A stretch of DNA of 64,000 bases from Halioglobus japonicus (GTDB taxonomy: Bacteria; Pseudomonadota; Gammaproteobacteria; Pseudomonadales; Halieaceae), in assembly GCF_001983995.1 (NCBI RefSeq), contig NZ_CP019450.1, positions 3,162,001 through 3,226,000 on the forward strand. The letters are read 5' to 3'. The notes beneath the pieces were generated by a model. It was not told the DNA's origin. It saw nothing but the letters and a program-made list of their open reading frames with translations, and did not search any database. How positions within the stretch are numbered: the stretch's first letter is position 1; the number at the start of each line of letters is the position of its first letter. Of the stretch, positions 20,504 to 28,938 are shown piece by piece. The translations under genes and the position numbers were made by a program.

Positions 20504-20517
20504 AGGCTATAGACAAA

Positions 20518-20540
20518 GAAGCCGGCACTGGGCCGGCTTC
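20518..20540 (-). terminator. Hairpin between the 85-codon gene and queA
   Basis: A 9-bp stem (GAAGCCGGC at 20518-20526 with GCCGGCTTC at 20532-20540) and a 5-base loop. Only a short T-rich tract (TTTGT) follows on the minus strand, so it may be a weak terminator or attenuator ahead of queA. Confidence 0.6.
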
Positions 20541-20560
20541 CTGTAAGTCGCTGGGGAAGC

Positions 20561-20818
20561 TTACTCTTCCTCGCCAGCTTCCTCTTCTGCAGGGGTTTCC
20601 TCAGCAGCAGCTTCCTCAGCGGGGGCTTCTTCCTCGGCAGCTTCCTCTTCAGCAGGTGCAGCAGGCAGAGTGACCTTGATCAGCTCTTCGGCCAGCAGGA
20701 TTTTCACCTTCTCTTCACCGTTGATGGGCTTCTTGTCGGCGCCCTTAACTGCGTAGCGCTCATCGGCACGCTTGTAGATGCTGTATTCAGCCGTCTTCTT
20801 AACCAGTTTCATGGCCAT
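20561..20818 (-). CDS. Small protein with acidic Ala/Glu tail, function unknown
   Basis: 85 residues, preceded by a strong AAGGAG site eight bases before the ATG, which argues for real and efficient translation. Residues 1-50 form a basic, folded-looking part (MKLVKKTAEYSIYKRADERY, then ADKKPINGEEKVKILLAEEL). Residues 51-85 are almost entirely Ala, Pro and Glu (AEEEAAEEEAPAEEAAA...). I recognise similar short proteins in marine gammaproteobacteria, but no function. It has its own leader, with a hairpin after it, and lies upstream of queA and divergent from tRNA-Leu. Confidence 0.75.
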   Translation of the reverse strand: MAMKLVKKTAEYSIYKRADERYAVKGADKKPINGEEKVKILLAEELIKVTLPAAPAEEEAAEEEAPAEEAAAEETPAEEEAGEEE

Positions 20819-20912
20819 GCTCTTTTCTCCTTAAAAGGTACTCAGATCGCCCGTAGGCGTGGATACGTCAGGTGTTCCCGAAAGAACTGGCGCGGATTCT
20901 ACATGAAAATTA

Positions 20913-20940
20913 TTGCGCTGTGGAGGCTGCTTGTTATAAT
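20913..20940 (+). promoter_or_regulatory. Sigma-70 promoter of tRNA-Leu with GC discriminator
   Basis: A perfect -10 TATAAT (20935-20940) with a possible -35 TTGCGC (20913-20918) at 16 bp. The bases after the -10 are CCCGCGCT, a GC-rich discriminator of the kind found at stringently controlled stable-RNA promoters. Confidence 0.75.
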
Positions 20941-20984
20941 CCCGCGCTCTCCAAAAAGGCCCTCTCTGGGACTTTCTACTCTGT

Positions 20985-21071
20985 GCCGGAGTGGTGAAAT
21001 TGGTAGACACAGGGGATTCAAAATCCCCCGCCCTTAAAAGCGTGCCGGTTCGAGTCCGGCCTCCGGTACCA
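20985..21071 (+). tRNA. tRNA-Leu (anticodon CAA)
   Basis: An 87-base class II tRNA. The acceptor arm GCCGGAG pairs with CTCCGGT, with a G-U first pair. It has a D-loop with GGTAGAC, an anticodon arm GGGGA-TTCAAAA-TCCCC giving anticodon CAA, a long variable arm, the T-loop GGTTCGAGTCC, and an encoded CCA at 21069-21071. It decodes UUG. Confidence 0.97.
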
Positions 21072-21118
21072 CCCTTGAATGATCAATGACCCCTGTCACT
21101 GCCTTGATGTAGGACTGG

Positions 21119-22081
21119 TCAGTACTTCATATAGAGCCTCGCACGCCCCGAAGGTAATGCAGATCCCCCCAGCTCAACACCAAGGCCGCCGAGCAGGTCT
21201 CCCAGTAACGACGCCTCTTCATAGGTGTAGTTGAGCAGGCTGTCAGACTCGAAGACATCCCGGTTGACCTCGCCCACAGTGGCAAAGTCGTCGATGAGAC
21301 CCAATTCCTTGGCCCGCTCTCCGTTCCAGATCAATCCGGTAAAGATTTTTGGATCGCTGGAGAGGCGCTCTCCCCTGCCGCGCTTCACATCCTCAATAAA
21401 CAGTTGGTGCACATCTCCCAGTACTTCTTCCCAGAAGGCGACTTGTGCGGCATCTGATTCGCTAAAGGGGTCGAGAAAGGCCTTGCTATCGCCAGACACA
21501 AATTCGCGTCGTTCGACGCCCACTTTTTCCATCAGCCCGGTGAAACCAAAACTTGCCGCGGTGACGCCGATGCTCCCGACAAGGCTGGCCTCACTGGCGT
21601 AAATCGTATCTGTCGCGGAAGCGATGTAATAAGCGCCCGATGCGCCGATATCGCGAATCACAGAGACGATGGGTTTCTCGTGCAGTGCTTTCAGCCTGAG
21701 AATCTCATCGTAAATATCCTTGGAGTGAACCGGGCTGCCACCGGGACTGTCAATCTCCAGAATAATGGCGGTGACGTATTCGTTCTCAAAAGCCTCCCGT
21801 ATGCCGGGCAGCATTAAGCTGGTTGAGGTTTCTTGCTCGGAAATCTCGCCGTATATCTCCACCACTGCGACGTGGTCATGCCTGGGAGGCATTGCGGCAA
21901 TGTAGCCGGCAGCGGCTGATACCAGAATGATCGCCACATAAAAGATGACCGAACCTTTCAGAATATTCGACCATCGCGCTTTGGATGCCTCAGTCTTCTG
22001 GGCATTCTCCATGAGGCTGATCTGCCTCTCCATTAATTCACGCTCACCGGGCGTGGCTGAATTACGGCTTTCTTCTGTCAC
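21119..22081 (-). CDS. sppA: Signal peptide peptidase SppA, short (36K) type
   Basis: 320 residues with one N-terminal membrane anchor (residues about 44-65, SVIFYVAIILVSAAAGYIA) and a periplasmic S49 serine-protease domain. The nucleophile lies in RDIGASGAYYIAS near residue 149, and the general-base Lys is expected around LEIDSPGGSPVHSKDIYDEI or the helix after it; the SxxK-type Ser/Lys dyad typical of S49 is plausible but not proven by eye. SppA degrades signal peptides left in the membrane. The gene is convergent with tRNA-Leu and stands alone. Confidence 0.88.
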   Translation of the reverse strand: MTEESRNSATPGERELMERQISLMENAQKTEASKARWSNILKGSVIFYVAIILVSAAAGYIAAMPPRHDHVAVVEIYGEISEQETSTSLMLPGIREAFENEYVTAIILEIDSPGGSPVHSKDIYDEILRLKALHEKPIVSVIRDIGASGAYYIASATDTIYASEASLVGSIGVTAASFGFTGLMEKVGVERREFVSGDSKAFLDPFSESDAAQVAFWEEVLGDVHQLFIEDVKRGRGERLSSDPKIFTGLIWNGERAKELGLIDDFATVGEVNRDVFESDSLLNYTYEEASLLGDLLGGLGVELGGSALPSGRARLYMKY

Positions 22082-22183
22082 CTGGGCAGCTCCTTTTCCA
22101 CTGGGTGTCTGTTTAGTACCGCTCGTCTGTTACTCACGAAACTCTAGCACGCAGTTTTCTTGTACGCGAATGCGGGGAAACCA

Positions 22184-23002
22184 TCACGCCTGTGCCAATG
22201 AGGCACCTCGGAAACGCTTTGCCAGCGCCAATACACGCGCCTCATCCACCAGCCGCAAACCTCTGGCGTGAAAGGCATCGATATGAGCCTGCTCTGGATA
22301 ACTGTAATAGCTTCCCTCACCGCCCTGTTCCAGGGCGAGCACGCTCTCCCCTGCCGCCAGAGCTGCTACTGCGGCCGTAATCAATTGAATGCCAGGAAGA
22401 TAAAGGGCGAGCACGTTGTCCAGATAAGGCGAGTTGTAATCCACCGGCACTGATACCTCAGAGATCACACCGCCAGTGTCGATAGAGCCATCGCTGATGT
22501 AGTGCAGCGTGGCCGTCAGCTGCTCATCGCCATTGCTCATTGCCCAGAAACTGGCCATGACACCGCGATAATCAGGCAGGCGACCAGAGTGCAGATTGAT
22601 GACGCCGTGGCGAGGAATGGCAATCACCTCGTCCTTGAGAATGCCGCCATAGCGCAGGGAAAGAATGAGGTCTGGGTCGAGCTCGCGAATAGTCGCCAGC
22701 GACGTAGGTGAATTAATCGCGTTCTCGATTTTTGGCGGGGCCTGCAGGTATTTGCTAAGGCCCAGAAAGCTGAGCAACTCGGCATCCTGGCAGGGCCGCT
22801 CATCGAGCAATGGAAACAAAAGCTCGTTAAACAGCGACTGCTCAAAGAACTTCAGACGCTCGATATCATCGGCGCGCTTGCGAACACCGCCAACGGCAGA
22901 AGAAAGCAGCAGCTGAGCAGAATGCCCCTGCAGCTTCGGCAGCAACAGGTTCAGCGCATAGTTACTGGCCAGATCACTATTGGAAAGGAGAAGCAGTTTC
23001 AT
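22184..23002 (-). CDS. Formyltransferase-fold protein, substrate unknown
   Basis: 272 residues from the ATG at 23002 (MKLLLLSNSDLASN); a start eight codons earlier is possible. The central part has the formyl-transferase core: PDLILSLRYGGIL near residue 107, then HSGRLPDYRGVMASFWAM near 135, matching the catalytic HxSLLPxYRG loop of methionyl-tRNA and sugar formyltransferases. TLHYISDGSIDTGGVI near 162 carries the catalytic Asp region. It lacks the C-terminal OB-fold of Fmt. It could formylate an amino sugar or small molecule. Nothing nearby identifies the acceptor, and it stands alone. Confidence 0.8.
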   Translation of the reverse strand: MKLLLLSNSDLASNYALNLLLPKLQGHSAQLLLSSAVGGVRKRADDIERLKFFEQSLFNELLFPLLDERPCQDAELLSFLGLSKYLQAPPKIENAINSPTSLATIRELDPDLILSLRYGGILKDEVIAIPRHGVINLHSGRLPDYRGVMASFWAMSNGDEQLTATLHYISDGSIDTGGVISEVSVPVDYNSPYLDNVLALYLPGIQLITAAVAALAAGESVLALEQGGEGSYYSYPEQAHIDAFHARGLRLVDEARVLALAKRFRGASLAQA

Positions 23003-23155
23003 CGTGCGCTCACTGGATGTGTTCATCTATAGAAAATCACAGCTGAGAGACGAGCTCAATAGTCAAGCATGCCCCGGCTAGTCGCGTCGATACTGCGATA
23101 CGCCACACTATTTAAAGGCTCTGCCAGCGCGCAGCCCCGATACAATCTGGCTCAA

Positions 23156-23398
23156 CTAAACGAGCGGCTCCTGACTGCCATCTTCGCGCAGATGCACGAG
23201 TCCTAATCCCTCGCCAGATTCGTTAAGCAGAAACTGGATCACCGCACGTCGCAAATCCCAATCATCCGTTTTGGCGGCGGCTTCGTCAGCCCGGTAGGCG
23301 TACTTCATCGCCGTGGCAGTGTCGCCTTGATCGAGATGTCGCTGGGCCAGAGAGAGATTCTGTTCAGCGATTCTTTGCGGTGATTCCAGTGAGGTCAT
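23156..23398 (-). CDS. Small helical protein downstream of the KstD-like gene
   Basis: 80 residues, starting seven bases after the flavoprotein stop on the same strand, so probably coupled to it. It contains one TPR-like helical pair (LAQRHLDQGDTATAMKYAYR near residue 17) and a C-terminal ESGEGLGLVHLREDG segment. No family is recognised. The tight spacing and normal codon use argue that it is real. Confidence 0.6.
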   Translation of the reverse strand: MTSLESPQRIAEQNLSLAQRHLDQGDTATAMKYAYRADEAAAKTDDWDLRRAVIQFLLNESGEGLGLVHLREDGSQEPLV

Positions 23399-23404
23399 CA
23401 GACG

Positions 23405-25120
23405 TTAGTCCTGATAGCCCGTAATGGCCTTTGCGGCCTGGTAGCCAAAGGTCATGGAAGGACCGAGCGTGGCACCCGGGCCGGGATAACATGGCAGCGT
23501 TGGGGCGCTGCAGTTACCGCAGGCATACAGGCCTTCGATCACTGAGCCGTCTTCGTGCACTACCTCGGCGTTAGCGGTAATCACCATACCGCCCTGGGTG
23601 CCAAAGTCACCGGGATCGACTCGTACTGCGTAAAACGGCGCCTTCGCAACAGGTCCCAGACAGGGGTTGGGTTCCATGCGCGGATCGCCGTAGTAGCGAT
23701 CGTAGGCAGATTCACCCCGGTGCAAGTCGTCGTCCACCCCTTTGCAGGCAAATTCGTTCATTCTGCCAACGGTTTTTTCCAGGCCCTCGGCGTCTACAGA
23801 AATCTTCGCAGCCAGTTCGGCAATAGTGTCAGCCTTGGCCATGAAGTTTTCCTGTTCATAGCGCTTCCAGGGCACCAGGAAATCAGGCATGAGTTGGCTG
23901 GTGTAAATCGGGCCAACAAAGTATTTGGAGCGGAAGTCCGCATCAAATACCTGCCATGTCGGGTAGGTGGGATTCTCTTCTGTGTGCTTTTCAAAGGTTT
24001 CCAGCTGGAACGCCATGTAGTTCTGGGATTCGTTGCTGAAGCGCTCCCCCGCCGGATTCACCACGATGGAGCCCGGGTAGGATTTCTCCATGATACTCAG
24101 ACGCGGAATCTCCTCGCCAGGCGGAGAAATGGTGTTACACCACCAGGCTTCATCCATGCGATGCATTTTCGCACCCAGGCGCAAACCTTCCTGGTGTGCG
24201 TCACCGGTATTATCCAGGGTGCCGGCACTCCATTGGTGATCGGTGGGCTTGGGCAGATATGCCTCGCGCATTTGCTGGTTGTGCTCGAAACCACCAGCTG
24301 CCAGCACTACACCTTTGCGCGCCTGAATGCGCAAGGTCTTGCCCTCGCGCTCCATTTCCAGGCCCACGACCTTGCCGTCTTCCTGAATCAGCTGGGTCAT
24401 GCCGGTGTTGAGCCAAAGCGGCATGTCGCGATCGAGCATGGACGCCCGCAACCGCGCCACGCCGGCACAGCCAGTGGCCAGGCGGCGGTGAAACTTGTCT
24501 CTCAGGCGCCAGGAAAAATCGAGGATGTAGTCCAGCACCAGTTTTCCGGCCATCTTCATCCAGCCGGGCTGCTGCCCCACAAATACCGCTGCTTCCACCT
24601 GGGTAATCCCGATACGCCCGCCAATGTGCATCATCGGGTGGGTGCGCCGCAGGCGGCGCCATTCCTCGCCCAACTCACTGGCATCAAAGGTGGCCGGCTC
24701 CATCGACCGGTGGCCCGCCATGGCACCGTCGAGATTGGTGTAATAGTCGGGGTAGTGCTCCAGGGTCTGATAGCAGACCCGCGTGCGTTCATGGAGGAAA
24801 TCGACCATCTTGGGGCCGTTTGTCAGGAAAGCGTCCAACTGATATTCGGGCACCTCCTCCTCGGTAATCAGCTGGCGCAGGTAGGTCTTGGCTTTGTCGA
24901 AGGAGTCCTCTGCACCTGCCGCCTTCGCGTAGCGATTGCCGGGAATCCACACCCCACCGCCGGAAATCGAGCTGCTGCCGCCGTACTGGTCGGACTTTTC
25001 AATAACGAGCACATCCCGGGTGCCCATTTCGTAGGTGCACAGCGCGGCTGTCATACCGCCGTTGCCGGAGCCGACCACGACCACGTCGAAGCTGTAATCC
25101 CACTGTTGTTCGGTGCTCAT
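23405..25120 (-). CDS. FAD-binding dehydrogenase, 3-ketosteroid delta-1-dehydrogenase-like
   Basis: 571 residues. The N-terminal FAD fold VVVVGSGNGGMTAALCTYEMG near residue 12 is followed by EKSDQYGGSSSISGGGVWIPGN near 40. The second FAD half is GVVLAAGGFEHN near 272. The C-terminus GLYACGNCSAPTLPCYPGPGATLGPSMTFG has the Tyr-Pro-Gly-x-Gly of KstD enzymes. The family also holds fumarate-reductase-like proteins, so steroid A-ring dehydrogenation is likely but not certain. No other sterol-degradation genes are adjacent, apart from a crotonase about 7 kb away. It is followed by a coupled 80-residue protein. Confidence 0.8.
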   Translation of the reverse strand: MSTEQQWDYSFDVVVVGSGNGGMTAALCTYEMGTRDVLVIEKSDQYGGSSSISGGGVWIPGNRYAKAAGAEDSFDKAKTYLRQLITEEEVPEYQLDAFLTNGPKMVDFLHERTRVCYQTLEHYPDYYTNLDGAMAGHRSMEPATFDASELGEEWRRLRRTHPMMHIGGRIGITQVEAAVFVGQQPGWMKMAGKLVLDYILDFSWRLRDKFHRRLATGCAGVARLRASMLDRDMPLWLNTGMTQLIQEDGKVVGLEMEREGKTLRIQARKGVVLAAGGFEHNQQMREAYLPKPTDHQWSAGTLDNTGDAHQEGLRLGAKMHRMDEAWWCNTISPPGEEIPRLSIMEKSYPGSIVVNPAGERFSNESQNYMAFQLETFEKHTEENPTYPTWQVFDADFRSKYFVGPIYTSQLMPDFLVPWKRYEQENFMAKADTIAELAAKISVDAEGLEKTVGRMNEFACKGVDDDLHRGESAYDRYYGDPRMEPNPCLGPVAKAPFYAVRVDPGDFGTQGGMVITANAEVVHEDGSVIEGLYACGNCSAPTLPCYPGPGATLGPSMTFGYQAAKAITGYQD

Positions 25121-25317
25121 TGCGCACTCCTGTCATGTTTATGGCGTCATGGTAGCTCAGCGGGCACTCCGCCATGAAAGCCTGGGCGGCTTTTGGCGCG
25201 AGAGGTTTAAATTGTTGGTCGCAGAGGGCAGCTACGGTTTAACTATCGGCATCTTGCCGGTCTGGCCTTCAATTGCATACACTGGTCCGCGAACACACCT
25301 TTACTAGGGATTGAATA

Positions 25318-25797
25318 ATGAAACGCTCACTTCGCAATACCTGTCTGACCCTCGCTGGCGCCACTGCTCTGGCCGCCTCTGTCCAGGTTGTCGCTCACAT
25401 GGACACCGACGAGCCCATGCAGGCCTACCGTCAGTCTTATTTCAATCTGGTGGCCATGAACTTCGGCCCGATAGGCAAAATGCTCAAGGGCGAGATGCCC
25501 TGGGACGACGCCAAAGTGAAAACCTTCGCCTCAGAGCTGGGCGCCCTGGGCAGCATGGATGTAGGCCGCGCCTTCGGCCCGGGTACCGACAAGGGCACTA
25601 CCCGCGCCAAGCCCGGTATCTGGGAAAATCAGGAAGACTTCACCGCCAAGCTCACCGACATGCGTGAAGCCCTGGCATCACTGGCAGTGGCGGCAGAATC
25701 CGGTGACAAGAAGGCTATCGGTGCTGCGGCAGGCGCCGCCGGCAAAAGCTGCAAAAGTTGCCACGACGAGTACAAGTCCAAGGAATACCTGTACTAG
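25318..25797 (+). CDS. Cytochrome c' (class II c-type cytochrome)
   Basis: 159 residues with a signal peptide ending near VVAHMD (residue 27). It has the four-helix cytochrome c' layout: MQAYRQSYFNLVAMNFGPIGKML near residue 34, PWDDAKV near 61, and the C-terminal haem site CKSCHDEYKSKEY near 145. The sixth ligand position is typically vacant, so the protein binds NO or CO and is linked with NO protection. It is convergent with a cytochrome b561 gene with a 2-base gap. Its periplasmic location follows from the signal peptide. Confidence 0.92.
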   Translation: MKRSLRNTCLTLAGATALAASVQVVAHMDTDEPMQAYRQSYFNLVAMNFGPIGKMLKGEMPWDDAKVKTFASELGALGSMDVGRAFGPGTDKGTTRAKPGIWENQEDFTAKLTDMREALASLAVAAESGDKKAIGAAAGAAGKSCKSCHDEYKSKEYLY

Positions 25798-25799
25798 CG

Positions 25800-26465
25800 T
25801 CAAATAACGCCGTCCCTACCAGAGGGACGGCGGGGGCCGGGCGCCTGCTCCAGCCCCCACCACAAGCCGCAGGCCAGTATGGCAACCACAATAATCGCCC
25901 ACCAGAATGGCACAGGCGCAGCACGCCCGGTGCGGTCCGGTGCCCGCCCGGTAAACATCGCCCCAATCATGCCATCCTTTTTCAGGAACTGGTGATACAG
26001 GCCCACGGTGATATGCAATCCCACCAAAACCTGCAGTAAGGTGAACGCCCAATCGTGGATGGCGCCCATCGTGTCCCTGACATCGGAATCCACTGCGTAG
26101 TAGAGGGGGCCGTTGAAAAAGACATCATCAGTATTGAACAGGCCGCTGACCGCCTGTAGCAGGAGCAGCCCTAGCAGCGCAAGAATAGACCAGGCGCCCA
26201 AGGGGTTGTGACCGGGTGTGGGACTCCCCTGCCCGCGGATATACGCCAGAATTTTGCCCGGGCCCGTTACAAAATCTGAAAAACGGGAATGCACGCTGCC
26301 AATCACGCCCCACACCAGGCGAAAGCCGACAAGCACGAGAATGGTTATCCCTGCAGCCTCGTGGACATCCAGCCGTTCAGTCTCGGCACTCCACCAGGCG
26401 AGTCCCACAGCGGTGACCAATGACCAGTGAAACAACCGGGTAGGTATATCCCAAATCGGATGCAT
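25800..26465 (-). CDS. Cytochrome b561-type membrane protein
   Basis: 221 residues beginning MHPIWDIPTRLFHWSLVTAV, the usual start of the Ni-hydrogenase b-type/b561 family. Four main helices carry His pairs (FHWS near 13, DVHEAAG near 34, AIHDWAF near 139, LHITVGLYHQF near 151) suited to two haems b. A fifth hydrophobic segment lies near the C-terminus. Such proteins move electrons from the quinone pool to periplasmic cytochromes, and pairing with cytochrome c' is common. Here the two genes converge rather than forming an operon. A palindrome (25809-25831) lies in its last codons. Confidence 0.88.
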   Translation of the reverse strand: MHPIWDIPTRLFHWSLVTAVGLAWWSAETERLDVHEAAGITILVLVGFRLVWGVIGSVHSRFSDFVTGPGKILAYIRGQGSPTPGHNPLGAWSILALLGLLLLQAVSGLFNTDDVFFNGPLYYAVDSDVRDTMGAIHDWAFTLLQVLVGLHITVGLYHQFLKKDGMIGAMFTGRAPDRTGRAAPVPFWWAIIVVAILACGLWWGLEQAPGPRRPSGRDGVI

Positions 26466-26561
26466 GTCAGTTCTCTTTCGCTACATTTGGCAGGCCTCAT
26501 CAGTGTAACAGCCGATGTAACCGCTATGCTAAAGTGGCGGCATAACGACAAGAGACCGTGC

Positions 26562-28838
26562 ATGCAACTGCGCCTTAGCCTCACCCTGGGACTCACCACC
26601 TCCCTGACGGCCGCTGCCGCCCAGGCCCAGCCACTCGACACCAGGCTCGAGGAGGTCATTGTGACTGCCCAGTTGGTGGAACAGTCCGCCCGGGAAACAC
26701 CGCTGTCACTTGTCACCCTGGAACAGGACACGCTGCGCGATCTCGGCATCGCCGGTATCGACGACATCCGCGCTCAGGTACCCAACTTTGTCATCGATCG
26801 TTTTCCCTCCAGCCAACAGACGCTGCGCCTGTTTGTCCGCGGGCTGGGTATTACCGATGTCCAGATCACCCAGGACCCCGCCGTCGGCGTGTATCTCGAC
26901 GGGGTTTACCTCGCCCGTTCCACGGGCTTGGCCACCGACGTCGCTGATCTTGAACGAATCGAAGTATTGCGGGGGCCCCAGGGTACGCTCTACGGGCGCA
27001 ACACCACCGGCGGCGCGCTGAACATGGTCACGTCGAAACCGGATGCCGAGCGGCCCGCGGCCAACATGGAGCTGGGCGCGGGAAATCGCGACCGGCGCTT
27101 TGCCAAAGCCAGTGTAAACCTTCCCCTCGGTGGCGAGCACGCCATTAAGCTGGCGGCACTCGGACACAGGATCGATGGTTTCATCGGTAACCAGGGCCCG
27201 GGCGGAGGCTTTGGCGATTATCGCGGTGAGGCCTATAGGTTCGATTGGCGCTGGCAACCGGGTGATCAGTTAACCCTCGACTACAGCTGGGATAAATCAC
27301 GGCTGGAGACCTATAACTACACTCCCCAGGCCGTGGCCCCCGGCATTCCCACAGGCACCCCCGTAGACGCGGCGATCATCAGTTCGCAGCGCTTTGTCAC
27401 CTACAGCGAACGCCGCCTGGATACCCTTGCCACCAGTGTGCCGCTGCTGCCAACCGACACAACGATTGAAGGTCACGCGCTGTCACTGAGCTGGGATTGG
27501 TCGCCACTGACGCTCAAATCCATTACCGCCTGGCGCGAGCTGACCGATGACAGCTACATTGATTTCGCCAGCGGCGCGAGCGAGGAGTATCGCGTGGACT
27601 TCTCGGCGATTAGCCTGGGTAATGGCGAGCAGACCTACCCTAGCGTGCGCACGCGGGTGGATCAGGAGCAGTTTTCCCAGGAGTTTCAGGCGCTGGGGCA
27701 ATGGCAATCTCTGGATGCGATTGCCGGACTGTATTACTTCGAGGAAAAAGCGCGTGAGAACTGGTTTCCCATGCACCACATTTTCAGCTTCCCCATTATT
27801 GAGTCGGGCGATCAGGCCGTGGCGGTGAACATCCGCGCAGAAGACAACCAAATCGAGAACCAGGCCCTGGCCATTTACAACCAGCTGACCTGGCACGCTA
27901 CCGACGTCTGGCATTTGTCCCTCGGATGGCGCTACTCGCGCGACCAGCGTGAGGTCGAGCGGCTGTTTCGACAGGAAAACTACGTTGATTTCGGCGACGT
28001 TGTACTCGGCCCCTTTGAAACCTCGGACTTCGAGGCGGCAGCAAAAGAGGACTTCAACAACCTGTCCTTCAGTGCCAGCGTAGAGCACGATTGGAGCGAG
28101 GGTACGCGGCTTTACGCCAAGGTCGTGGAGGCCTACAAGAGCGGCGGTTTCAATACCCGCGACCCCAACCCCGAATCTTTTGCCAAGGGCTTTGACGAGG
28201 AGATTAATCGCACTGCAGAAATAGGGCTGAAAGGTGTATGGCTCCAACAGGCACTGCGCTTCAGCCTCGCGGCGTTCTACTCGGATATCGAGGACATGCA
28301 ACTCAATTTCCTGCTGCCCAACAGTATTTCCGACACCCGGGTGTTTAACAGCGGCAGCGCCACACTCTCCGGGATCGAACTTGAGGCATCGGCCTTTCTC
28401 TCCAGCAAGCTATTAGCCCGGGTCAGCTATGCCTACCTGGACACAGACATAGACGACGTGATCGACCCCTTTAGCGGTGAATCCCGCCGCTTCTACTTCG
28501 ATAACGCACCAAACAACAGCGCCAGCTTTAACGTGGACTACGCGATCGCCGATTTCAGCTGGGGCAGCTGGGCCCTCAACATCAACGGCAGCTATACAGA
28601 TGAGCGCAAAAAGCAGGACGATCAATTAGCCATAGATAGCTACAGCCTGTTGGGCGCCAGGCTGTCGCTAAGCGACATCGCCGTGGCGAAGGGTGAACTG
28701 TCGGTATCCGCCTGGATCCAAAATGCGCTGGATGAAGACTATGTCACGTTTACGATCGACAACCTCCCCCACGCCAGCCGCGCCGTATACTGGGGCGAAC
28801 CGCGCAGCTGGGGGCTAGACCTGAGATACTCGTATTAA
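26562..28838 (+). CDS. TonB-dependent receptor
   Basis: 758 residues from the ATG at 26562; the long upstream frame is not used, since the signal peptide begins here (MQLRLSLTLGLTTSLTAAAA). A TonB-box-like EEVIVTAQ near residue 29 precedes the plug domain (IDDIRAQVPNFVIDRFPS; RIEVLRGPQGTLYGRNTTGGALNMV near 130). The 22-strand barrel follows and ends in SWGLDLRYSY. The substrate is unknown. It is divergent from the cytochrome b561 gene and followed after 100 bases by a secreted DUF3604 protein on the same strand, suggesting that the two handle a shared substrate. Confidence 0.92.
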   Translation: MQLRLSLTLGLTTSLTAAAAQAQPLDTRLEEVIVTAQLVEQSARETPLSLVTLEQDTLRDLGIAGIDDIRAQVPNFVIDRFPSSQQTLRLFVRGLGITDVQITQDPAVGVYLDGVYLARSTGLATDVADLERIEVLRGPQGTLYGRNTTGGALNMVTSKPDAERPAANMELGAGNRDRRFAKASVNLPLGGEHAIKLAALGHRIDGFIGNQGPGGGFGDYRGEAYRFDWRWQPGDQLTLDYSWDKSRLETYNYTPQAVAPGIPTGTPVDAAIISSQRFVTYSERRLDTLATSVPLLPTDTTIEGHALSLSWDWSPLTLKSITAWRELTDDSYIDFASGASEEYRVDFSAISLGNGEQTYPSVRTRVDQEQFSQEFQALGQWQSLDAIAGLYYFEEKARENWFPMHHIFSFPIIESGDQAVAVNIRAEDNQIENQALAIYNQLTWHATDVWHLSLGWRYSRDQREVERLFRQENYVDFGDVVLGPFETSDFEAAAKEDFNNLSFSASVEHDWSEGTRLYAKVVEAYKSGGFNTRDPNPESFAKGFDEEINRTAEIGLKGVWLQQALRFSLAAFYSDIEDMQLNFLLPNSISDTRVFNSGSATLSGIELEASAFLSSKLLARVSYAYLDTDIDDVIDPFSGESRRFYFDNAPNNSASFNVDYAIADFSWGSWALNINGSYTDERKKQDDQLAIDSYSLLGARLSLSDIAVAKGELSVSAWIQNALDEDYVTFTIDNLPHASRAVYWGEPRSWGLDLRYSY

Positions 28839-28938
28839 ATTTTACGAGGGTCCAACTTCCAATACCGCCCGCTTTACCAGCGTGTTACATCCATGAAAGC
28901 CTGTGCACCAACAGCGAAAAATCAAAGCGGGTACTCAT

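Noticed and set aside
23555..25177. 540-codon plus-strand frame
   Set aside because: Antisense of the KstD-like flavoprotein, whose FAD motifs are on the other strand.
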